From Cordylochernes scorpioides (taxonomy: Eukaryota > Arthropoda > Arachnida > Pseudoscorpiones > Chernetidae): 64,000 nt of DNA. The position numbers and the translations under genes were made by a program. The stretch is taken from positions 68,586,754 to 68,650,753 of the forward strand of contig CP092875.1 of assembly GCA_030710605.1 (NCBI GenBank), read 5' to 3'. Positions 1-11,945 of this stretch are shown in pieces. Each line of letters starts with the position of its first letter. Positions within the stretch are counted from its first letter, which is position 1. The notes beneath the pieces are model-generated. The model saw only the letters and a list, made by a program, of their open reading frames with translations, was not told the origin of the DNA and did no database searches.

Positions 1-543
1 TTCTTTTTGCATTTTTAATTATGACGTCATCATTTTGAGTTTGAATATAATAATATTACACAGTTAATGAGGGGAAACATATTGAAAATTTATTGCATCT
101 TACATTGTAAATCAAACCAAACCTATCCTAGGTATGATCTAACATAGATTAAATAAAAAAGATGCTACATATTATTTTAATAAAGTTATGGCGTTTCGTA
201 CGAAATATGGGTGGTGATAACAGATAGGGGCAGAGTACACTTTAATAGGTGAATCTATTACATGAATTTAACTAAGCTGATTAAAAAAACACACATACAC
301 ACAATACTAGTAATATTATTATATTACAATTATCTCAAAATATATACTATAGAATGTGCCCCCCAGAAGGTTTGTTTGGGGAAAATCAAATGAATTGGAT
401 AATAACATAACACACACACACAAACTTATATTATAAAATAAAAAGAAATAATTTAGGAACAAATTATTAAAAATTCATTATTTTTCTATGAGGATAAAAA
501 GAGAAAATATATTAATAATGTCGTATTAATAATATATAGTACA

Positions 544-1010
544 CTAGCGGACGTACCCGGCTTCGCCCGGGTTTTACCCGAGTAAAGGTTTGTCTAACGA
601 ATCTCTCGATAAAGTGAACATTTTTTCCCGGTCCCTTGAAAAATACTCGATAAGTTGAATAAAATCAATAATAATTGGTTCCCTCGGTAATTGTAAGTTA
701 AAGGAATAGTATCTTGCCTTGAAATTGTATCATTATTCTTGTCTCAAATAAATTGCCGTGTCATCCTGATTTTTGTCTTTCCTAATTTTCTACATTACAA
801 AATCATCGTATCATCATGATAATATTTAGAGCAGATTGTTAAATTATAAAAGATAAATTAGAATATTTATCTTGATTATTTTTAGGCGAATAGTTATTTC
901 AAAAATTTTATTTGCTAGAAACCTTCCCAGTACTATACAAAATAACTTCCCAAAGTTTCATGGCGTTCCAATGAATGGTTTGGTCAGGCATAAAGGAAAG
1001 ACAGATAAAA
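544..1010 (-). mobile_element. Non-autonomous Helitron, family 1, 5' end replaced
   Basis: Read on the minus strand, the element ends in a GC hairpin (CCGGGCGAAGCCGG) followed 8 bases later by CTAG and then T, the classical Helitron 3' terminus. The body matches other copies at 47422-48318, 57156-58055 and 58056-58934. The usual 5'-TC start followed by TATATATA is missing. It is non-coding. Confidence 0.75.
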
Positions 1011-1793
1011 GAGAAACATACAAGAAGGAATGATAAAAATTGAGAAAACATACAAGGTGTAATGAGAAATGCCGTAAAGGTGCATTTACAGAAAAAGGAA
1101 AAGTAATAATTTATTAAATGAATAAAACTAATAAAAGAAAACCATAAATCTATTAGGTTGAACTAGGAATATAAGATGATGCAAAGGGTTGATGAGGATA
1201 TAGCGGATGTCTGAGTATGTTCCTGCAAAGAAGCATCTTTTTGATTTCTGTAATGCAGTACGAACTTGTGTTAGTGAGGTACTGTTTACATTAACAGAAC
1301 GTTCAAGATGTTCCGACTGCATCATTAGTTCAGACTAGAAGGGAGGGGTAGGTAAGTTGAGGAATGTGGAAAGGGAGAGTAAAACACAAGAAATGTACTG
1401 CTGCCAATGATGATTGTACCCGGCTGATTAAAAAAAAAAAGAAAAATAATGATGAAAATGCTAAAATTTAATGATATGCATTTATATATGTATCAAATAA
1501 AACTATATCAGAACGCCTGTGAAATATGTTTCCCAAAAGACTATATTAAGGATTATTTGCACGGATCAGGCGTTATATTTTAATATCCTTACAAAATGTT
1601 TAACAAATTGTCACGCGAATATTTAGGAAATACAAACTTCATACTGATACGGGAATGTATTTATGATCCAAAACAAATTAAAATGAATGAATATAAGATA
1701 ATCAATGATATATGGAAGTTTACCAAGTAGAAAAATTCAAATATCAAAATTAATTATAAGTACATAAAATAATTCGCAATAAATAAATTTACT

Positions 1794-1926
1794 GCGATGA
1801 TATAAGTTACTGAATGAGAGGTCTTGGCTCATCAGGAGTGAACCCTTTCAGCGGTTTCGCCAAAATATTTGGCGTGGTTCATTCCTGATGAACCAAGCCC
1901 TCTCATTCAGTAACTTATATCATTGC
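1794..1926. repeat. Foldback (near-perfect palindrome) element
   Basis: Two arms of about 60 bp are inverted around position 1866. They begin with ATGATATAAGTTACTGAATG and include GGCGAAACCGCTGAAAGGG on the minus strand. A transcript would fold into one long hairpin. A related element with a longer loop lies at 19640-20035, and the mirror copy is at 16791-16923. There is no coding capacity. Confidence 0.85.
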
Positions 1927-2289
1927 ATTAAGGTCTGTAGAGATAATATTTGATGATGATATTTAAAAGAAACACATAGCAAGTAAATATATTTGTTGCA
2001 AAATTTAACGATAGAAGGCAAAATTTATCAATTTAATGAATAATTTGCTACATAGTTCCTTTCCTATTGGAGCTGTGACCCACAGCTTGAAAATATTGTA
2101 GATAGTGATATGGATCTAACGTGTTTCTGTCAAGGATTCCCTTAGAGTCTTGGAACTCTGTCACTAGTAGCTTTGCATCTTTCTTTGGAGGCGTGAGGAA
2201 CGGCTTAGGCACCAAGAGTTATCCTAAGCATTTCATCCATAGACACACTTTCAACCTGAATATTCCTAACCGTCCCCATATATACAGGT

Positions 2290-2790
2290 CAATATGCTAA
2301 AACCATACTCTTCTATCAACATTACAATATCTAAAACTCTTAAAAAGCATGGTATATCAGTATATATTTTAATAACCCCCCAAACATTGGCCATAGACTT
2401 AGAAACTCCATTACAAGAAATCCCCATCCTGATCCATTCCTTCAAACTCTCTTCATATACTCAGTTGACTGTAACGCCTTATATGTTGGCGAAACTGACC
2501 GCTCCATCTCCATCCGTCTAACAGAATATCAGATGTATCAACAATAAAGACACCAGATTTCAAATTTATCAGTATTTTCTCAGTACAGGCCACACATTTA
2601 ACTTATACCAAACCATAGCACATTATACCAATATAAGAAACAAACAACAGTATATCTTCCTAGAAGTCTTCACCTCAATCCAACTCAACAGTATTAACCA
2701 CAAAATTGACCTTCCTTCACAATACCGTCACATATTTAATCAAAACAGCACCCAATCTGTTCCCCACCCATAGAAATCTCACTTCTTAAT
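2290..2790 (+). pseudogene. Penelope-like element remnant with GIY-YIG endonuclease
   Basis: Around 2371-2530 the plus strand reads NNPPNIGHRL, then CNALYVGETDRSISIRL. This is the ALYVGET form of the GIY-YIG nuclease found C-terminal to the reverse transcriptase in endonuclease-positive Penelope-like elements. The upstream part lies in another frame, a stop follows soon after the motif, and a 9-bp deletion has removed one of the two cysteines that precede the motif and survive in the 15930-16440 copy. No reverse transcriptase was recognised. The hammerhead at 4109-4150 lies downstream on the same strand, as expected for this class of element. It is dead. Confidence 0.75.
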
Positions 2791-2989
2791 CCTGAATTTC
2801 ATTATTTCCTTCTTCTTCGGTGTGTTTGAAAAACTCTCATAATTTCTATCATTCTAGATTCCTCTTATTTATCCTTCTCTTTTTAATTCACAACAAATTG
2901 TATGCAAATAAATGTCTCCACTAAAATTAAAATAATAATCAATCTTGTGAAAAAAATATTTCTACTTATACAAATGACTACATGTATAT

Positions 2990-3244
2990 ACACCCATACT
3001 TCGCTCTGCGTCGGGGTTACGTTCCAAAAAAACACGACGCAAAGTGAAAATAAAATTTTAATGGCATGGCGCAATCAAAAACAAAGGTGTTGCCATATTT
3101 TAGGAAAAAAATAATTAAAGACTCGAATCCAAAACAACGCAACTTCGAAAATCTAACAACACACAGTGAAAATCAGTAAAAATTAAGCAGCGACGCAACT
3201 TCGAAAAAAACGCAAAACGAAACGACGCAAAGCGAGGTATTGGT
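2990..3244. mobile_element. MITE present only in the left arm
   Basis: This is a 255-bp insert with imperfect terminal inverted repeats. The left end reads ACACCCATACTTCGCTCTGC and the right end, reversed, ACACCAATACCTCGCTTTGC, in TA-rich flanks. The uninterrupted site is preserved in the right arm near 15720. It is rich in GACGCAA-type motifs and non-coding. The superfamily is unassigned. Confidence 0.8.
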
Positions 3245-4108
3245 GTATATCATTTCTTTTTCTCTTCTAGTTTCTTTTATTCGTATTACACACTATTGTG
3301 AAGCACGTTATTGTTTGAAATATCTAGACGATACCTCCTTTCATAATGCTTAATTTATTGACTTATTACCTCTTAAAAATTTAACAGAATTAGCTAAATA
3401 ATCCCTCACTTGATTAATCGACAAAAATATCTCTAAAAATTTTGTTGTGGTAAATAAGAAAATTTAGTACGAGGAGCCTTGAATGTGCATACGCATTGAA
3501 AGGATGTAGAATATAAAGTTATTATCAATTTTTTAGGTAAATATTCATGCAATAATATTATTTTATTCAATTTTCCTTTCTTCAAAATGGGGTGATTTAT
3601 CTTTTTAATCCGTTTAAAATGTACAGAAAGCTATGAAACCGTTTTTATGAAGGAAAAAAGTAAGAGTTAAAGCTATATCTTGTCGCTTGGCATCCCTAAT
3701 TGTTGATAGCTATAACAATGTCTATCTTGACCACGTATAGCACCACCTCTGAGACTTGCTGAATATGGAGAAAATCTACCCTACATCATCTGGACTCTCA
3801 AATACTTCGGACCAGGACAAGTTATGGAGCCACCACTCATCCTGTTATTGATGCTGTGAGCCTATGAAGATGGAACAAAATTTGAGTTTACCTCGGCTAC
3901 CTGTCTAGATATCCTCTTGTTGGACTACTTGGAGTTCAGTCCGCAACGTTGTGTTCAACACTTACTTTCGCTCTGTCACACACACGTTCCTGCCATATGA
4001 TCTCGCCTATAATTTCAATCTTAGGGCGTTCGACATGTCAGTGATGGCCAGTGTTCAAGCCAAGTAGATTCGAATAGTCTAGCCTAACCTAATTCAACAA
4101 TACCGTTT

Positions 4109-4150
4109 ACCATGCTGATGAGGGCTAATAGCCCGAAACGCGTCCGTGGT
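4109..4150 (+). ncRNA. Type I hammerhead ribozyme, core intact
   Basis: All core elements are present in order: stem I strand ACCATG (4109-4114), CTGATGA (4115-4121), stem II GGGC/GCCC closing TAATA (4122-4134), GAAA (4135-4138), a minimal stem III, the GTC cleavage triplet (4142-4144), and the stem I partner CGTGGT (4145-4150), which pairs fully with one G-U. Self-cleavage is predicted after C4144. Short stem III type I hammerheads are known from Penelope-like elements, which fits the GIY-YIG remnant upstream. Confidence 0.85.
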
Positions 4151-4620
4151 TAGTTTTTCTTGATTAATCAAGAATGAGTATTTGGTCGATTCTGGAATAA
4201 TTGATAATCAACGAGAATAGTTGATATTTTTATTCAGATAGATGGCGCAAGCCATCAGCAACTTTCAGTTGCACGAAAAGGAGATGCCTCTTTCATAATA
4301 CTGTTATACGTTATTCATCTCATCCGATAATATACCTGCACTCTTCTCCGTTTTCTATGCCTTTCTAGCTAGTGTTAGTGATTTATTTATAGACCGAAAA
4401 TGTGTGGAAACGAATATTTATTCGATTTTGAAAAACATATATTTTTTGTAATCTCACATCGATATAAAAACATTGAAAAAATGTTTTATCAATTAATTTT
4501 AATCTCCTAGATATTAATTAAATATTGCTATAGGTTTCTGGAGATGAGTTTCTTTTATCTTTATTGACGTAATCTCGAGCTTTTGGGAATTTCTGCCTAT
4601 CTACAGGAGTACATAAAAAC

Positions 4621-5622
4621 AACAACAACAACAACAAAAAAGCCTTTATTTAGGGTCACTGACCCTATACAGGATTCACCAGAGGTATGCATAAGAACAA
4701 AGCAGTGAGACAAAGGAAATAACGATATATACAGAGTAAAAAGAGAAAGAAAAAAAAAAACAAGAAAAGGAAAAAAAAATAATAATAAGAAAGAGGGAAG
4801 CAAGAAATCAACACAAAAAGAGTAGCAGTAAGAAAGTGAGGAGTGAGTATCACTTGGCCTTCTTCTGAGATATGGACTTGTGGAAACCATAAAACGCCGT
4901 AGCAATATACTTATTCTGGGTCATATTGTCAATTATTGATGGAAGTGAAGCACAGAGTTGCCCAGTTTTGAGCATAAGGGTTATTCTTTCTTCTTTCAGA
5001 GCAGAGAAATCAAAAATATAGTGAGTGATTTCATTTTTTTGTTTTGAATTACAGAAGGAACAAGTCGGGTCCTCACCGCAGAGCATCTTGGTGTGGTTTT
5101 CTCTAAAAAAACTTGAAAGTATTCTAACTTGTGCGAGTAGTCTTACAACCGGGAAAGGAAAATCCCCTAAAAGGTATCCCTCCGTCATGAAAGATATGTG
5201 AATGTCTTTGTAGTGAGAGTATAGCTTAGATTTATCCATTCTTGTAAGGTCGTTTTGTATAGATTGGTCTGCCGCTGTTTTTAAGAGCCCCGTAATCGCG
5301 CTCCTCAGCGTTTCAGGGTCATCACAGGAAACAAGTGCAGGGGATCCATTATTGTTAAGCAGATTGGTGAGCTTTTTAATGAAACCGATGGGTGTGCCCG
5401 AAGCATTAGACAGTTCCCGTGTTCTATTAAAACATATACGTGGCAATCTGTCACTGCTCATATTCAACACCCGCAGCCAATACTTCAGGGTTAATTTTAA
5501 GGCTGTTACACTCAATGAGATACGACCGGTTTCTAATCTGATTAGGCAACCTGGAGTGTATCTGGGCAGATTCAGGAACCTACGGATAAAAAGGTCTTGT
5601 ATATTGTCCAGTAAGTCTTTAG
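4621..5622 (-). mobile_element. 5'-truncated non-LTR retrotransposon (LINE)
   Basis: The insert is flanked by a perfect 13-bp target-site duplication, AGTACATAAAAAC (4608-4620 and 5623-5635). Its 3' end is a (GTT)n/(AAC)n tail at 4621, reading out on the minus strand. The right arm keeps the empty site. Only the ORF2 C-terminus and 3' UTR remain. Related 3' tails occur at 24124, 62691 and 62829. Confidence 0.9.
4850..5622 (-). pseudogene. LINE ORF2 C-terminal region
   Basis: About 257 residues are open on the minus strand up to the 5' truncation point. This is the region after the reverse transcriptase: a mostly helical stretch with LLAQVRILSSFF, then a degenerate zinc-knuckle motif C-x2-C-x8-H (CSFC...EITHY) whose last cysteine appears replaced by phenylalanine. 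No RT or endonuclease motif is present. The apparent start methionine lies in the target-site duplication and is meaningless. The stretch is intact as an ORF but non-autonomous. Clade (R1/Jockey-like) is not certain. Confidence 0.7.
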
Positions 5623-6505
5623 AGTACATAAAAACATATAAAGACGCCGTTTAAATGCTAACTGATTCATAAATACATTTAAAGTATAAATCAGCATTTT
5701 AACGGCGTTTATATGTTTTTATGTACCCCTCTATAGAAGGGTAGAAATTCCCGAAATCTCGAGATTATGATAATAAAGATAAAAAAAAACTCATCTTGAT
5801 ATCTTAAAATATAGTCCAAATAAACTTTCCCTTCAACTTTATTAATTCTATTATTCTTTCTATTTATATATTATTGTATATTGTTGCACCAGGCTGCGGT
5901 TTGGCAGATTCTTCAGTCTTGATTCTCTCCTCAGACGCATCTTGCATCTTTCCAGAACGTGTCTCAACCATCCTACAAGGCTAAACCAGTCAATAATAAG
6001 ACAAATATATTTTTAGGTAACACCTAGAATATCTCTTTATATATCACATCAAAGTTTAAAGCAGGTTGTGTAGTCAGTGTATCAAAATACAAATGTTTTA
6101 TAGTAAATAATATTCCATAGTAATAATCTGTTCTATAAAAACAAATAAACATATAATTTAAATTTTAAATATATTAAAAATAACACTATAAATAATTTTA
6201 AAAATACGCGCATCAATAATGAAGCAACAATGTATATGTGTCAACAAAGTTTAAAAAGTTACAAATGATAGATTTTTTATATAAAAAAGTTAGTAATTAA
6301 ACTTATGGTTATGGATGTTTACAAAACAAGGGTATTATGAATAGAAAATAAAGTTGCCACCAACGAAGTTGTCTCTCTCCCAAAAATACAATTTTATATG
6401 GAAAATTTCATTTTTCGCCTACGGGCTCAAAGGGCAACGAATTCCTCTATCTTCCATTTCTTATGTCACTACAAAACATGGAATAGCCCTTAAAATAAAC
6501 TCTAC

Positions 6506-7024
6506 ACGTTTTCTATAAAAACAAATGCAAATTTTTATCTTAACAATATATTTCTATTGCATTTTTTTTTGTCAGCCGCAGCGCATCAGCATACATATAT
6601 ACATATATATTTTTTGTATTATGTTTAATACATTGTGGAAAAGTATTTTTTATATTTTATATACAGATTATAAATTTTTATATTTTACTACTCTGTAAAC
6701 TTTCCTCATTGCTTTTCTTGTATTATATATATAGTATCATAAATAAATGTATCAAAATAAATATATCATTCTGAAGTTTGTTCCTTTCCAAAATTTTACG
6801 TTACCATATGAAAATATAGTTGTTGATTTAAAATAAATAACCATATAGATAATATATAAAATTATTATTTATAAAATGAAGGTTTGAAAGTAGCCGTTAT
6901 AAAATCCATTACAAGTAGTAACATATAGGTAACGCAGGCTCGTGGATCTATTATCCATGCGAAGCGTTATTGTAGTCAAAGACATTTGTTGAATTGATGT
7001 TTAATAAGATTTAAATTACAAATA
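6506..7024. other. AT-rich sequence, no gene seen
   Basis: This is very AT-rich, with long A and T runs and TATATA tracts. No ORF, RNA gene or element end was recognised. It is the first part of the spacer between the inverted arms. Confidence 0.6.
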
Positions 7025-7098
7025 CAGTTAAACCTGTCTATAGCGCCCACTATAAATAGCTCCTTCCTCTCTCTAGCGCCCGATTTTAAATATACTCT
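7025..7098. mobile_element. Half of a pogo-type MITE, broken by Tc1
   Basis: It begins CAGTTAAACCTGTCTATAGC after TA and matches the left halves of the MITEs at 30027-30184 and 45898-46076. The right half is missing: beyond the Tc1 element the sequence is minisatellite. Confidence 0.65.
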
Positions 7099-8516
7099 AT
7101 AACAAAAAAATCGACGCACCAAGAAGCAGTTGTCCGATTTATATGAAAATACGTATACAAAGAGGTTTCGACCAAACATGCAAATGATTGAAATTTGGTG
7201 GCCGAATTATGCAAAGCAAGAGCTCCAGCGCATCTGAACTGCGCATCCAGCACGAGCATCCTAGACTCAATATTCGGCGCGGCACGAGCTGATTTTCAAA
7301 ATTTCCGTTTAATATGTAAGCAGTAAGCCTATTTCTACTGTATCAATGCCTCGCCGAAAGATTCGTGCTCATTACGAACATATGTCAGAGTTTGAAACTG
7401 GTCGTGACATTGGATTGAAAGAGGCTGGTTGGTCTAATCGACTAATCGCGCGACATCTGTGTCGAAGTGATGCGGCTATTAGGCGATGTTGGCAAAAGTG
7501 GGTCAACAACGGAAGATTGCAACTTCAGGACGGAAGCGGTCGACCAAGGGCAACAACAGAACGGGAGGACAGAGCAATTGCCAGAATGGCTGTCGCAGCA
7601 CCGGAATCCACGTTATCTATTGTACCATCCAACGTGTGACCGGCACACAAGTGCCCAAAATGACCATCAACAGGCGACTGAGAGAGCCGGAATCTAAGAG
7701 CTCACCGACCGTTACGATGCCTACCCCTCACACCCGTGCACCGACAAGTCCGACTACAGTGGTGTCGGGAGCGATCAACTTGGAACTGCGCTGACTGGGG
7801 ACGTATAGTCTTTAGTGACGAGTCCCGTTTCTTACTGTGTCCTGACGACCGTCGCAAAGGTGTCTGGAGACGTCCTTGGGCAGCGTGTGGATCTTGGCCT
7901 TACTGTCGAACACCACACAGATCCACAACAGGGCGTTATGGTCTTGGGTGCCATTTCATTTGATAGCAGGACCCCATTGGTAGTCATTCCTGGCACCCTG
8001 ACAGCACAACGGTACGTAGATGACATTCTATGGCCTGTTTTGCTGCCGTTCCTCTCACATCACCCCGGGCTTACTTTTCAACAAGATAATGCCCGGCCAC
8101 ACACGGCACGTGTTACTATGGATTGTCTTCAATCTTGCCGAACTCTTCCGTGGCCATCAAGGTCGTCTGATCTCTCGCCCATAGAGCACATCTGGGACGT
8201 GAAGGGAAGGTGATTGCAACCATCCCGGACTGTTGACTATTTAGCCCGACAGTTGGAGACAATTTGGCAAGAAATCCCGCAGCACACCATCCGGAATCTT
8301 TATCAGTCCACGACACACCGGGTGGCAGCCTGCATCCAGGCCAGTGGGGGTCCAACGACATATTGACATTCTCAATTTGTGACGATCAAACTCTGAAATA
8401 AAACAATTAATTGTTCAGAAATTTTAATCGTTTTTTCCCCTATACATGCTCTTTACATACACCAATTTTTGTCCTAATCTGACAACTCCTTCTTGGTGCG
8501 TCGAATATTTTGTTAT
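7099..8516 (+). mobile_element. Tc1 transposon with terminal inverted repeats
   Basis: The left end reads AACAAAA, then TCGACGCACCAAGAAG and GAGTTGTC-like sequence. The right end is its inverse (CTTCTTGGTGCGTCGA, then TTTTGTTA). The repeats are about 40 bp and bounded by TA, as in Tc1/mariner elements. The transposase frame inside is broken. Confidence 0.9.
7346..8360 (+). pseudogene. Tc1 transposase, frameshifted
   Basis: The first frame, from M at 7346, encodes the paired-like helix-turn-helix region (LKEAGWSNRLIARHLCRSDA) and the basic GSGRPRATT linker. After about 95 residues the homology moves to other frames. FSDESR (first catalytic D) lies near 7810, DNARPHTARV (second D) near 8090, and SSDLSPIEHIWD, holding the third acidic residue, near 8165-8200. 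Full-length Tc1 transposases are about 340 residues; here at least two frameshifts separate the blocks. It cannot make active enzyme. Confidence 0.85.
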
Positions 8517-9082
8517 ACAATACTTTCAGGAATAATGAACAAAATATATTTCCAGTATAATAGCAAATACAAAACACTACCTGAAAAAAATATACAATAT
8601 TTTCTGAAATATATGTGAATACTTTCTGAGAAATCTCTCGAATAATATAATACCTTAAGGAAAATACTAGTTAAATGATTTCAGAATTAGACAAATACAA
8701 TAATTTAAAAAATATATGAACACGAATTATACTTAGATAAATAAACAAAATAATACTTTCAGATATAGAAAAATATAACACTCTCATTAAGAAACGGCCA
8801 AATACATTCGGAAATAGACAATTACAATACTTTCAAAAACCATAAACTACTTCAATAAATAGAGATGCACAATGCTTTCACAAAAATAGATTTAACAAAA
8901 AAACTTGAAGAAGAAAACAATTATAACACTTTATAGAGTATGCAGAAAATACAATACTTCCCGATAAAGACAAAAAAAACTTTTATATAGACAAATACAA
9001 GAGCTTCATATAATAAAAAAACTCAATACTTTCACGTATAAAAGCAAATGCAATACTTTAATAAATAAACAAATGCACAATA
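8517..9082. repeat. Diverged 27-bp minisatellite, left part
   Basis: Degenerate repeats of the pattern ACAATACTTTCAGATATA/AACAAATAC are recognisable throughout. The array continues beyond the pogo-like element at 10357, so the transposon landed inside it. The Tc1 right end abuts the array start. Confidence 0.75.
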
Positions 9083-10356
9083 CAGTAAAACCCCGCTAAT
9101 ACGAACCCTGGATATAACGAACCTTCCCTTATAACGAACCCACGCCGATTCCCAATTCCATTCCATTGAAAATACCATCGTTATAACGAACTTTGCGATT
9201 TTTAGAATAACGAACTACCCCTATAACGAACCTATTTTCGGTCCCAAAATAATAAAATCTATTTAAAATACTATGCTTATAACGAACTTTGAATTGTAAT
9301 TAAAAAAAAATAAAACAACCAAATTTTGAGCATGTTTCAGCTCGCGGATCGCGATTTCAAAACAATACATTTAGCGGCATTGTTTGTTTTGAATTTTGCA
9401 CTTTATTTTTACTGTATGCTGTATAAATTTTAACACATTATACTTTTTATTAAATAGAATATATTTGCATCCATTAAATTTGAAATATAAAAATACAAAT
9501 GGCTTCCAAAATGAAGAAAACAAAGGCATTTTAAAAACAAAAGCGTTATTTCTTAAAAAAAAAAAGGCCATTTTCAGAACTTTTCAAAGTGAAACAAAAC
9601 AGGCAAAATGTTAAGAACATATTAAAATAAGAGAATATAACTTTTCTATTATAAAAGAAAAAATATAAAGCTATTAAAAATTGTTACAAAGAGGAATCAA
9701 CCTCAACTTTTGCCGCGATCGCGATCGTACGTTTTAGGGCCAAAAAAAAAAAATCCAAATAAATGGTCCCGTGATGAAACAAAAACTATTTTTATGCCAT
9801 TAACTATGGTGATTTTAAAGTCGGCAATGTTTTGCATGACAGGTTTAAAACAAAAAACGAAATCTAGACCTAGAAGAATATGTGGGAAAATGAAATGGAA
9901 GAAAAACACTAACTTTATTTGAATGGTGCAATGCTTAAAGAATGCTTTGAAGCAACAAGGTGTTAGAGCCAATTTTCCAAGTAAACAATGTATTATATAA
10001 TCTGATAATGATGCTTTAAAATCATTTTATATCTTTGAATATATATTTAATAAAACTTTGCCTAGGATTTGTCTTGATTTTTAAATTAGACATAGAGGTA
10101 CATGTATGTTAATGATAAGAAGAACCTATCATCTAATGATTTCTATTATTATTCAGTATTAATGTAAGGAAATAGGTCAATTAAGGGAATTAAAACAAAG
10201 TGACCACTATTAAGAGGAAGCCTCTTCTTGTGTGTATGGCTGTCCTTTAATTATACGGTCTAAAAATTTTGAACAGTAAAAAAAAATAGCCAAACCGTGG
10301 CTATAGTGAACCAAAAGCTCTGTCCCATTGGGGTTCACTATAGAGGGGTTTTACTG
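9083..10356 (+). mobile_element. Degenerate Tigger/pogo-like DNA transposon
   Basis: The ends are CAGTAAAACCCC... and the inverse ...GGGGTTTTACTG, flanked by TA and sitting inside the 27-bp minisatellite. Sub-terminal sequence repeats ATAACGAACC several times, like many pogo/Tigger termini. Inside, 9710-9922 is open on the plus strand (MPRSRSYVLGPKKKNPNKW) and looks like a transposase N-terminal relic, but no DDE motif was found. The element is 1.27 kb and inactive. Confidence 0.75.
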
Positions 10357-11945
10357 TACTTTCATAAATAAACAAATACAATACTTTCATATATAAAATT
10401 GTGCACAATACTTTCATAAATAAACAATCACACAATACTTTCAGATATAAAATTGCGCACAATACCTTCATAAATAAACAATTACACAATACTTTCAGAT
10501 ATAAAATTGTGCACAATACTTTCAGATATAAAATTGTGCACAATACTTTCAGATATAAAATTGTGCACAATACTTTCAGATATAAAATTGTGCACAATAC
10601 TTTCATAAATAAACAAATACACAATACCTTCAGATATAAAATTGTGCATAATACTTTCAGATATAAAATTGTGCACAATACTTTCATAAATAAACAATTA
10701 CACAATACTTCAGATATAAAATTGTGCACAATACTTTCATAAATAAACAAATACAATACTTTCATATATAAAATTGTGCAAAATACTTTCATAAATAAAC
10801 AATCACACAATACTTTCAGATATAAAATTGCGCACAATACCTTCATAAATAAACAATACTTTCAGAATACTTTCAGAATTACACAATACTTTCAGATATA
10901 AAATTGTGCACAATACTTTCAGATATAAAATTGTGCACAATACTTTCAGATATAAACAAATACACAATACCTTCAGATATAAAATTGTGCACAATACTTT
11001 CATAAATAAACAAATACACAATACCTTCAGATATAAAATTGTGCACAATACTTTCATAAATAAACAATTACACAATACTTCAGATATAAAATTGTGCACA
11101 ATACTTTCATAAATAAACAAATACAATACTTTCATATATAAAAACAAATAAGTAATACTTTCATGTATAAAAAATACACAATACTTTCATGTATAAACAA
11201 ATACACAATACTTTCAGATATAAAAACAAATACACAATACTTTTAGATATGAAAACAAATACACAATACTTTCAGATATAAACAAATACACAATACTTTC
11301 AGATATAAACAAATACACAATACCTTCAGATATATAAACAAATGCACAATACTTTCAAATATAAAAACAAATATACACAATACTTTAGATATAAAAACAA
11401 ATACACAATACTTTCAGATATAAACAAATACACAGTACTTTCAGATATAAACAAATACAATATATAGATATAAACAAATAATTTACCTTTAAGGGTTTAA
11501 AAATTGACAACTAGAATTTCCTTTCAGATATAAAAATAATTATACAGGACTTTCATATACGAAAAATAATAATTATTTCATATATATACAAATACAATAT
11601 ACTCTCATATATAGATAAACACATTACTTTCAAATATAGACAAATACTTTCAAATATAGACAAATACTTTCAAATATAGACAAATACTTTCTGTGCAGAG
11701 TATTAGGCTCAGAGATTGAGAGCTCTGAGAAGAAAAGGAATAAGACTCTGTTATTATTATATTATTATTATATTCCGTATATGGAGATAGTTATTAAAAT
11801 AATTTGTTTAGCCAAGCTGGTATTTTGTCCTGACTGACAACACACTTTCAAATATAGACAAATACTTTCAAATATAGGCAAATACTTCAAATATAGACAA
11901 ATACTTTCAAATATAGACAAATACTCTTCATTTTCAGAAACAGAA
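10357..11945. repeat. 27-bp minisatellite array
   Basis: The unit is ACAATACTTTCAGATATA plus AAATTGTGC, alternating with ACAATACTTTCATAAATA plus AACAAATAC. Both are 27 bp, so each frame translates as a 9-residue repeat. Up to 181 codons stay open in both directions, but these are artefacts of the period. Homogeneity falls toward 11945, where a 20-bp variant (CAAATATAGACAAATACTTT) takes over. An unidentified insert of about 150 bp interrupts it at 11695-11848. Confidence 0.9.

Larger units (their letters stand above)
4536..5800. repeat. Foldback element interrupted by a LINE
   Basis: Bases 4536-4620 and 5636-5800 form long inverted arms: ATCTTTATT, then a CTCGAG-containing block, then GTACATAAAAAC, with an AGACGCCGTT/AACGGCGTTT stem near the centre. 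A LINE splits the left arm at 4621-5622. The mirror copy in the right arm (13610-14392) lacks the LINE but is split by a solo LTR. Confidence 0.85.
1..6505. repeat. Left arm of a giant inverted duplication
   Basis: This segment reappears reverse-complemented at 12908-18716. Base 1 pairs with base 18716, and the outer 1.3 kb pair with no net indel (1128-1325 mirrors 17392-17589 exactly). Homology stops near 6505, where the other arm meets the scaffold gap. It runs off the left window edge, so the true arm may be longer. The arm holds a Helitron end, two foldbacks, a Penelope-like remnant with a hammerhead ribozyme, a MITE and a LINE. The last two are absent from the other arm. Confidence 0.95.

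Noticed and set aside
1128-1325. A 65-codon ORF identical at 17392-17589 as a conserved gene
   Set aside because: Identity follows from the inverted duplication itself; no motif and no independent conservation.
1800-1870. A second hammerhead in the foldback (minus strand GGCGAAACC...CTGATGAGCC)
   Set aside because: GAAA and CTGATGA are present in a permuted order, and stems II and III can be drawn, but there is no room for stem I, so no active fold is likely.
10301-11147. Long ORFs with 9-residue repeats on both strands
   Set aside because: Products of a 27-bp minisatellite; no start context, composition or domain supports a protein.
8517-11945. CRISPR-like regular repeats
   Set aside because: The units are contiguous or grade into each other, with no unique spacers and no cas genes; the genome is eukaryotic.
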